From: Bacteroides mediterraneensis | Lineage (GTDB): Bacteria > Bacteroidota > Bacteroidia > Bacteroidales > Bacteroidaceae | Assembly: GCF_016900355.1 (NCBI RefSeq) | Contig: NZ_JACJKA010000020.1 | Span: 1 to 64,000, forward strand | Direction of reading: 5' to 3' | DNA length: 64,000 nucleotides | Shown here: piece by piece, positions 18,743 to 25,200 of the stretch | Position numbering within the stretch: position 1 is the first letter of the stretch | How the letters are laid out: each line of letters starts with the position of its first letter | Notes under the pieces: model-generated | Database searches by the model: none | Told to the model about the DNA's origin: nothing | What the model saw: the letters and a program-made list of their open reading frames with translations, nothing else | Made by a program: the position numbers and the translations under genes

Positions 18743-19885
18743 ATGAACATCAATTCAAGAATAGACTGGAAATCAGGTATGGCAATCTCCGCCCGTACCT
18801 TCCTGAAATTGGACGAAAACTTACACAATAGGCTGCAGGTTGCTAACCGAGCCACTAATGGAAATGAATTTGGGCTCATTCCCTTCACTGAATTCAACAA
18901 CCGGGGAGGTTTCGTTCGTAATAAATTAGAAATGGAGCATCTAACCTGTATGGCTCTTCTTCCTTCCGGGAAAATTTTACATATAGACGAAAAAGTCACG
19001 GTAACCATACCATTGGTGTATGGCGACGAATACTACCTGGCTTGTGGCTTCAGCGAAAAGAAACTTGAATTCGATGTCGAAGAAGTACCTTTTGTACGAC
19101 CGGAGTACACTTACGGCATATACCCCTTGAGCGAACTGGAAGGTACAGACCTTTTCCCTGTTATGAAGTTTAAGGTCAACGACGGTATCTTTGCCATTGA
19201 CGAGTCTTATATTCCTCCCAGCCTATGCCTTTCAACCAACAGTCATTTCCAAACATACTTGGAAGAACTCACAGAAAAGGCTCGCGTGCTGGCTGAGCAT
19301 CCAAATTTAGAGAGCGGCGAAGGAAAACGCGCCCTACAACGTTATGCCTATTTGTTAAAGAACTATGACATCCAAGGCAGAACCTACCCCTTCATCCAAC
19401 TAACCCGAGAAATAGCACAGTCCATTGACTACTACATAGTTAGTCCACATACTGAGACACCAGTAGTCATTCCATCCCATTCTGAATACGACATTGCAAC
19501 CTGGTTGGAATGGCTGAACAGTTACTTACATAATGCGTCAAATATTTTGGACAAAGTCGTGCTGGAAGATCACTCCATCGATTTTGACGAACTAAAAGCA
19601 CAAATCAAAGAAGAATTATACGAACAACTACACCCCAAACTATACGAACAGCTCTACGCCGAATTAAAGACAAAACTTTATACAGAGATTACAGAAAACT
19701 TAACCAACCGACTGACCGATTACATCAGTCACCAATTCAAAGCCGAATTACATGATTTACTTTCGGAAGAATTGTCGGAGACATTGTACGAGAACCTATA
19801 TAAGAAGTTATATGAAAGTCTGTACAAGGCTTTATATGTTCCAACAGAAGAAGAAGACAAGGATGAATTTATGCCTTTAATTTAA
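18743..19885 (+). CDS. tssK: TssK-like baseplate protein with C-terminal LYxx repeats
   Basis: A 380-residue protein with the N-terminal TssK shell signature (IDWKSGMAISARTFLKLDENL, where other TssK proteins have a W-GM--P-HF pattern) and a beta-rich shoulder domain to about residue 150. It lacks the globular receptor-binding domain of canonical TssK. Residues about 289-366 instead hold a run of LYxx tetrads (LYENLYKKLYESLYKALY at its end), predicted to be a helical surface that faces a membrane partner. TssK normally joins the baseplate to the membrane complex, so this swap fits a different envelope partner. Confidence 0.7.
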   Translation: MNINSRIDWKSGMAISARTFLKLDENLHNRLQVANRATNGNEFGLIPFTEFNNRGGFVRNKLEMEHLTCMALLPSGKILHIDEKVTVTIPLVYGDEYYLACGFSEKKLEFDVEEVPFVRPEYTYGIYPLSELEGTDLFPVMKFKVNDGIFAIDESYIPPSLCLSTNSHFQTYLEELTEKARVLAEHPNLESGEGKRALQRYAYLLKNYDIQGRTYPFIQLTREIAQSIDYYIVSPHTETPVVIPSHSEYDIATWLEWLNSYLHNASNILDKVVLEDHSIDFDELKAQIKEELYEQLHPKLYEQLYAELKTKLYTEITENLTNRLTDYISHQFKAELHDLLSEELSETLYENLYKKLYESLYKALYVPTEEEDKDEFMPLI

Positions 19886-19892
19886 GTAGATT

Positions 19893-20339
19893 ATGAATGT
19901 TTTACTACCACTGCAAATAACAAATGGCCGACTGGCCACCGCCACACAGCCACAAACTGCTATCAATGCGTTCATCGAACTATTGTTGAGCACACCATGT
20001 GGAAGCAATGTGGCAGATCCTCAATTTGGCTTTATATTTAATAATCTGAAATTTGAGATTTTCAATGAAAAGGAAGGAGTCATTTATGATTCAACCCCAC
20101 AAGAGAGTCTATATCCTAATTTATATGACAAAAAAATATCAGGAAATTCCAAGAACATCAATACATTTGCGATAGACTTAAAAAAAGCCATCGAACAATA
20201 CGAAAAAAGGTTATCACATGTTTCTGTTTCCATGACATACCTTAAAAGTCAAAGAATAATTCAAGTCATCGTTGAAGGCGTACTCATAGAAACAGGTGAA
20301 GTTTACAAATATACAACCAGCATCAAACTCTGGAACTGA
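19893..20339 (+). CDS. tssE: TssE/gp25-like baseplate protein
   Basis: A 148-residue protein of the gpW/gp25 family: ADPQFGFIFNNLKFEIF in the first half, KKAIEQYEKRLSHVSVSM, then the closing strands IQVIVEGVLIETGEVYKYTT. TssE belongs to the baseplate wedge and starts sheath polymerisation. It begins 7 nt after the TssK-like gene. Confidence 0.85.
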   Translation: MNVLLPLQITNGRLATATQPQTAINAFIELLLSTPCGSNVADPQFGFIFNNLKFEIFNEKEGVIYDSTPQESLYPNLYDKKISGNSKNINTFAIDLKKAIEQYEKRLSHVSVSMTYLKSQRIIQVIVEGVLIETGEVYKYTTSIKLWN

Positions 20340-20380
20340 ACTCTCAAAGAACTTCCTAACAAGAACTAAAACGAAAAAAA

Positions 20381-22078
20381 ATGAAGCAAACGATATTCAA
20401 TACACGCCAAAGAGCAGAAGAAATCATCAAAGAAGCAATTGCAATCTGGGAGCAAAGCACCAATAATGAACACCTCGAAGGAATTGAGCAAGACCCGGTT
20501 TTCTCACTATTTCTGACAGCGCTGGCCTATCAAGCCAACGAAATTGATAACGAAATTGAACAGCTCAAAACCGAAATTCTTTATGAACTGGAGCAAATGC
20601 TTATTCCCTACGAACGCACCCATGCGCTTCCCGCCACAGCAACCGTAGAAGTGACGCCAAGTGAAAGTATTTCTGTGCAAACACTGGATCATCAAACAAT
20701 CTTTTCGCTACAGGATACGCAATTCAAGTTTATACCTCTTCTCTGCACACAAGTTTTCAACTGCAAAATTACCTCAATAATCAGAGCGGACAAACGCCGC
20801 TGGAAAGTGACCCTACAATTCAAAGAAACAACCAGCAACCTATCCGGCTTCACCTTTTCAATTAACAATATTCACTTTCAAGACCTAAAAGTTTTCGCCA
20901 ACGGTCACCCATTACCACTCATCAAGCCATGGGACTATGCAGATTTACCATTGGACAAATGTTTCTCGTTAGAGAATCTGATTTACAACCAATCAAGTAT
21001 TTTCCAAGCTCGCCACATCTGGTTTGACTTATTTGCCAGACAAAACGTACGATTATTTACGGTAGATACGTACAAAACTCCTTCTGCAACATCTCAACCA
21101 GATGAAAAGTTAGAGTTAACTTTCGAATTCTTTGGCATTGATGAACAATTTTCATTCGACAAAGAAATGTTATCCATAAACTGTACCATCTTAGCTAACG
21201 CTTCTATAGCGTCTGCCACCCTCTCACCCAGTTCTCCTATCGCGCGTTTAACCGATTGGAACGATATTTCTACACGCGGGCAATTCCTGCATCTAATTCG
21301 ACCATCAGACACACAAATATTCAGAGAAGAGCCCATTGAAATCCGCAAAATGACAGGCAGCCGCTTCAACCCAGAGCGTTTAGTTAAACTTGCGAGTACA
21401 CTTATCAACCGTTTCTCTTCTGATTATTATGCTTTTCAGGGTATCGAATCCCTCCAGGAAGGCAACTTCATGAACAATTTCTACTCACTACTGAAAAAGA
21501 TGGCAGAAGGAGTGGCACAAGCCTCGAACACCTATACCTCAAGTATATATTTGATGCTCAAGAACAATAGTGGTTTCCATCCCAAAGACAAGAGTTTGCA
21601 TATTGACTACTTGATTACTAACGGTAGTGCTGTGAATAGCTTCCTGAATAACAAAAGTCAGTTCCACATCTTGGCAAACGGATATTTCACGAATACCAGA
21701 CTGATTGCCGAACCTATGCCAGGATTTGACGAGACACAGAACATAGATGCTGAAAATACGCTCACGCGTTACTACCTGACCACTAATGACCGCATTGTAA
21801 CACCTGCCGACATCAAGATATTGTGTTATAACGAACTTCTCACCCGCTTCGGCATAACAAACGAAATGATTACAAGCATTAAAGTCAGAAACAATCGACG
21901 CACAGAAGGCAACCATTACGGCTTGGAGACCCAAGTTTATATTTCTCTAAAAGATGACCCCTACATCAAACGAAACTTTCAGCAAAAAATTCCCATGACT
22001 GAATTTTTATTACAAAAGATGATTGAAGTAAGAAGCACTAACATCCTGCCTGTTCTAGTAAATATCGGGATAAACTAA
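20381..22078 (+). CDS. tssF: TssF baseplate protein
   Basis: A 565-residue TssF homologue. The N-terminal hallmark EQDPVFSLFLTALAYQANEI followed by LYELEQMLIPYERTHALPAT matches the TssF pattern (a conserved helix pair, then PxY and P-A-x-x-x). A long beta-rich middle ends in RNNRRTEGNHYGLETQVYISL. TssF and TssG form the wedge that holds VgrG. It is the last baseplate gene before the Ubl-E2 pair (84-nt gap with a weak promoter). Confidence 0.9.
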   Translation: MKQTIFNTRQRAEEIIKEAIAIWEQSTNNEHLEGIEQDPVFSLFLTALAYQANEIDNEIEQLKTEILYELEQMLIPYERTHALPATATVEVTPSESISVQTLDHQTIFSLQDTQFKFIPLLCTQVFNCKITSIIRADKRRWKVTLQFKETTSNLSGFTFSINNIHFQDLKVFANGHPLPLIKPWDYADLPLDKCFSLENLIYNQSSIFQARHIWFDLFARQNVRLFTVDTYKTPSATSQPDEKLELTFEFFGIDEQFSFDKEMLSINCTILANASIASATLSPSSPIARLTDWNDISTRGQFLHLIRPSDTQIFREEPIEIRKMTGSRFNPERLVKLASTLINRFSSDYYAFQGIESLQEGNFMNNFYSLLKKMAEGVAQASNTYTSSIYLMLKNNSGFHPKDKSLHIDYLITNGSAVNSFLNNKSQFHILANGYFTNTRLIAEPMPGFDETQNIDAENTLTRYYLTTNDRIVTPADIKILCYNELLTRFGITNEMITSIKVRNNRRTEGNHYGLETQVYISLKDDPYIKRNFQQKIPMTEFLLQKMIEVRSTNILPVLVNIGIN

Positions 22079-22131
22079 AAACCAAGTTTAGAAATCTCCA
22101 GACAGATTATGAATAAGAGTTTATAATTTAT

Positions 22132-22139
22132 TATTTTTG
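22132..22139 (+). promoter_or_regulatory. Putative internal -7 box before the Ubl gene
   Basis: TATTTTTG lies 24 nt upstream of the Ubl start codon. There is no good -33 box. It may allow the modifier to be made separately from the baseplate genes. Confidence 0.4.
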
Positions 22140-22162
22140 TAATTTAAAATAGAAATATAACA

Positions 22163-22480
22163 ATGGAAGATTTTTTCTTAGACATCGTATATAAAGACAA
22201 AAAAGTTAAATTCCGCATCATGAACCCTCAAGCACCTTTGAGTACTCTGATGAATAATCTACGCCATGCTCTTGGAAAAGACGGCCGGCTCATTTTTGAT
22301 TTTCCTTCGATAGATCCAACTGGTGCTCCTTTGGATTACTTTTTTGGAAAAGAAGATACAGCAACTCATGAAGTACGTGTGCTTAGACCTCGCATTGGAA
22401 AAACAGAACAAACTTTAAGTGACTACAATGTCAACAACGGAGATACACTTTTTCTAATACCTGACCCTTTCCCCGGCTAA
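22163..22480 (+). CDS. Ubiquitin-like modifier (YukD/EsaB-like beta-grasp)
   Basis: A 105-residue single beta-grasp domain. The closing segment TLSDYNVNNGDTLFLI (84-99) is nearly the same as the end of eukaryotic ubiquitin (TLSDYNIQKESTLHLV). The chain ends in DPFPG, with Gly105 as the very last residue. It therefore needs no maturing protease to expose a glycine for adenylation by the E1, and no JAB peptidase or DUB gene is present in the locus. The 60-80 region is longer than in ubiquitin. It is followed 21 nt later by the E2 gene. YukD/EsaB proteins in type VII secretion are the nearest family; conjugation as opposed to a structural role is inferred from the E1/E2 neighbours. Confidence 0.85.
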   Translation: MEDFFLDIVYKDKKVKFRIMNPQAPLSTLMNNLRHALGKDGRLIFDFPSIDPTGAPLDYFFGKEDTATHEVRVLRPRIGKTEQTLSDYNVNNGDTLFLIPDPFPG

Positions 22481-22501
22481 ACGAACTAACAAGAAATAAC
22501 T

Positions 22502-23110
22502 ATGCAAACACATTCCACAAATTGGCAGGATTTTTCAGCCCAACAACTAAATGGTAGAAATCGACGACTACTCCATGAATGGATTCAGTTGGACCAAACC
22601 TTTGCGAAACGGGATAAAATAGAATACCAGATAATCAAACGTAACACGCAAGGGTTACCTATCGTATATCTGATAACTTATCACATTTCCTCTATTAGCG
22701 GTGTAGAATATGTAGAGCAGCTTAACGAACCAGGTATATCCAACTCTCCTCTTTTCGCCTCTACTTTTTATATGCGCATCAGTTTACCTGAAAACTACCC
22801 TTGCGTAGACGCTCCTGCCGAATTTTATTTTCTAACATGCGATAAAGAAGGACATCCTCTTCCTCATCCATGGCATCCGAACATCCGATATTTTGGAGAT
22901 TTTGCTGGAAGAGTATGCCTGAATACTCCAGATAGCTATTCCAGCTTAGCTTGGTGTGTAGAACGTATTGGACATTATTTGAGTTACGATCGATACCATG
23001 CAATACAAGAACCTCCATATCCGGAAGACTTAAAAGTAGCAGAGTGGGTCATTAAGCAAGGAGAACCCAAAGGATGGATTTATTTCAACCAACAACCATC
23101 TTTAAAATAA
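22502..23110 (+). CDS. E2-like ubiquitin-conjugating enzyme
   Basis: A 202-residue UBC-fold protein. It has the E2 core in order: SLPENYPCVDAPAEFYF (about 94-110; compare YPFxPPxVxF), HPN (125-127), the GRVCLN active-site loop with catalytic Cys139, and the helix beginning SSLAWCVERIGHYLS. The N-to-Cys distance is 12 residues, a few more than in most eukaryotic E2s, because of an insert (RYFGDFA). It should accept the Ubl from the E1 by transthiolation. It ends 61 nt before the next gene. Confidence 0.9.
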   Translation: MQTHSTNWQDFSAQQLNGRNRRLLHEWIQLDQTFAKRDKIEYQIIKRNTQGLPIVYLITYHISSISGVEYVEQLNEPGISNSPLFASTFYMRISLPENYPCVDAPAEFYFLTCDKEGHPLPHPWHPNIRYFGDFAGRVCLNTPDSYSSLAWCVERIGHYLSYDRYHAIQEPPYPEDLKVAEWVIKQGEPKGWIYFNQQPSLK

Positions 23111-23143
23111 GGTCATAAAATAATTTTTTCCAATTTAAATTCA

Positions 23144-23151
23144 TATTTTTG
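23144..23151 (+). promoter_or_regulatory. Possible -7 box before the envelope genes
   Basis: TATTTTTG lies 21 nt before the start codon at 23172; no clear -33 box. The site may start a transcript for the three envelope genes. Confidence 0.35.
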
Positions 23152-23171
23152 TCATATTCAAATATTAAAAC

Positions 23172-24320
23172 ATGAAATTCTTAAAGACTATCATATATGG
23201 CCTCATTACCCTTTGCTTCGGTTCCAGTCTGAGAGCACAGACGGTCAAGCAAATAGAAGTAGCAGAAAACGCTCCATACGTAGATCATATCTCGCTCAAA
23301 CCAGGAGCAACAGACATGGACCTTCTGGTAAAAATAAACTTCGACGAGCCAAATAATAGACTCATTGTCAGCCTGATATCCTATCGGAAACTTTTTGCAT
23401 TCCAAGAAAACGTCCGTTACTCACATGTCGTTCGTTTCAACAAACTACGTCCCAACAAATTACCCTATGTAGCAGAATCAGACGAAAAGGCAAAATATAA
23501 AATAACCCGATCATTAAGAAAATCTATCAAACCTAAAAGAAAACATATCTTCAAATCATGGATTAAATATGAAGGCCTCCAACCACAACCCACTGAATAC
23601 AAAATAGTAAATGATTATATTGAGCAAACATTCGACATTCTCCATAAAGCTGCAGACGTATCTATCACATTAAGAGATATCTTAGTGATGAATGAACAAA
23701 TAAATCAGAAGAAAAAGAAATACGATCTTTTTTTCCAAACAGACTTAGACCGCACATATCATATTTCCATCAAAAGAGATCCTTGTTTTGGGAAAGAAGA
23801 CGCCATACAAACAACTAAAAATCAAGCCGAAAACATTAGAACTGCATTTATGGCACTCAAACAGAAGTTTGGTCCAGACTCCCAACTGAACACATCCGAG
23901 AGTGAAAAAATATTTAATGAAATGAAAGCTCTTCTTCTAAAACAATACCCCAAAAAAGAAGAGACAAACACCTGTCCAGATATTCAAACAAACATTGAAA
24001 CCTATAACAGCTATGTGGATGCCATCCAGAACATGCAATGCAAATTTCAAATTATAAAAGAAAAACAGCATGTAATGCTTGAAATCAGCGCAGAATATAT
24101 CTTGAGTATGGCAAGAAAAATTGACAACAGCACCAACAAATGGTTACTAAGTTCAGACGATATTGAAAAGTCAGATATAGAAGCTACGTGCAACCAAATC
24201 ATTGATTCTATTGATACACATGTACAACAGGCCACAGATATTAGCCATTCCCAACAAGAAGCCCTTGCTATATTCAACAAGGCCAAAATTTATTTTCGTC
24301 AAACCTGTCTAAATAAATGA
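23172..24320 (+). CDS. Secreted periplasmic protein of the T6SS envelope module
   Basis: A 382-residue protein with a signal peptide (MKFLKTIIYGLITLCFGSSL, then RAQT). The mature part begins with a beta-rich domain (to about 125), followed by mostly helical charged sequence, with cysteines at 210, 271, 289, 342 and 380 approximately. I recognise no family. It is followed by a membrane-anchored coiled-coil protein and the RING protein, so it is probably a periplasmic part of the trans-envelope complex replacing the usual TssP/TssR-like or TssJLM set. Confidence 0.6.
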   Translation: MKFLKTIIYGLITLCFGSSLRAQTVKQIEVAENAPYVDHISLKPGATDMDLLVKINFDEPNNRLIVSLISYRKLFAFQENVRYSHVVRFNKLRPNKLPYVAESDEKAKYKITRSLRKSIKPKRKHIFKSWIKYEGLQPQPTEYKIVNDYIEQTFDILHKAADVSITLRDILVMNEQINQKKKKYDLFFQTDLDRTYHISIKRDPCFGKEDAIQTTKNQAENIRTAFMALKQKFGPDSQLNTSESEKIFNEMKALLLKQYPKKEETNTCPDIQTNIETYNSYVDAIQNMQCKFQIIKEKQHVMLEISAEYILSMARKIDNSTNKWLLSSDDIEKSDIEATCNQIIDSIDTHVQQATDISHSQQEALAIFNKAKIYFRQTCLNK

Positions 24321-24326
24321 CATACA

Positions 24327-25169
24327 ATGAAAAGATTGAGACATCACATACAGTTCTTTTTCTACTTATGCTTCTGGATTATTTCACCAAGTACACAAGC
24401 CTGGTGTCAGGATGATCCAGGCATATTCGACAATGAAATGCATTTGTTAGAAATAGAAAGCCGCATGCTCAACTTTTATCAAGAACTTAAAGAAATTGCT
24501 GTTAATGTAGGACAATATACCCCAGATGAACTTATAAAAGCCGACAAAAAAGTATCTACAATTGATGCCAAATGGAACACATACTACCAATCAAAACAAA
24601 TAGAAATTGCCGAAGATGATTCTCTTTTGCAAATCGTAGCAAACTACCAACTAGCTAAACAGAGTTTATTAGACTCAATAGCCATTCAGAAACATTTTTT
24701 TGATGCACAAAAAAGTTTCTCGAATGCGGAAACATTCTTAAAAACGCAAGACAGCATTTATGCTCAACTTTATAAAACCGCATTCGAACTTTCATTGGTA
24801 CAAACCTTAACTACCGAACTAGAGAAAGTGAAAGGAAAAGAACAGTTATTATTTGCAGAAATCCAAAACCAATATGATACCGCTAAGGGGGTATCACAAG
24901 AATTTGAAAGTTTTCTTCCCCGCTTCCAACCAATAGAAGAGAAATACATTGAACTTAAAAACACTTCTGAGAAAATTCAGGCCTTGAAATACAAACCTTG
25001 GCTGGAACGCATAAAAGACTACTTATATAGTCTAGCAGCAGTAGCTATAATATTATTATTTATCAACATGCTGCAAGCTAAAATAAAAGCATTCAAACAA
25101 GCACGAGAAAACGCAAAAAAACTTCGTGAAATGATGGATAAAAACAATAATGATTATCCAACTATTTAA
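24327..25169 (+). CDS. Membrane-anchored periplasmic coiled-coil protein
   Basis: A 280-residue protein: signal peptide (FFFYLCFWIISPSTQAWC), a long periplasmic coiled coil (about 35-225) and one C-terminal membrane segment (about 236-253, YSLAAVAIILLFINM) with a short basic cytoplasmic tail. No family recognised. The shape suggests a spacer linking the inner membrane to the periplasmic protein encoded just upstream (6-nt gap). It could be analogous to TssO or TssN, but that is not supported by sequence that I can see. Confidence 0.55.
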   Translation: MKRLRHHIQFFFYLCFWIISPSTQAWCQDDPGIFDNEMHLLEIESRMLNFYQELKEIAVNVGQYTPDELIKADKKVSTIDAKWNTYYQSKQIEIAEDDSLLQIVANYQLAKQSLLDSIAIQKHFFDAQKSFSNAETFLKTQDSIYAQLYKTAFELSLVQTLTTELEKVKGKEQLLFAEIQNQYDTAKGVSQEFESFLPRFQPIEEKYIELKNTSEKIQALKYKPWLERIKDYLYSLAAVAIILLFINMLQAKIKAFKQARENAKKLREMMDKNNNDYPTI

Positions 25170-25200
25170 TAAACTTATAACTAGAAAATCTTCTACAACA

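Noticed and set aside
22163..22480. ThiS or MoaD sulphur carrier
   Set aside because: It ends in PFPG rather than GG, is longer, and carries the ubiquitin-like TLSDYN segment.
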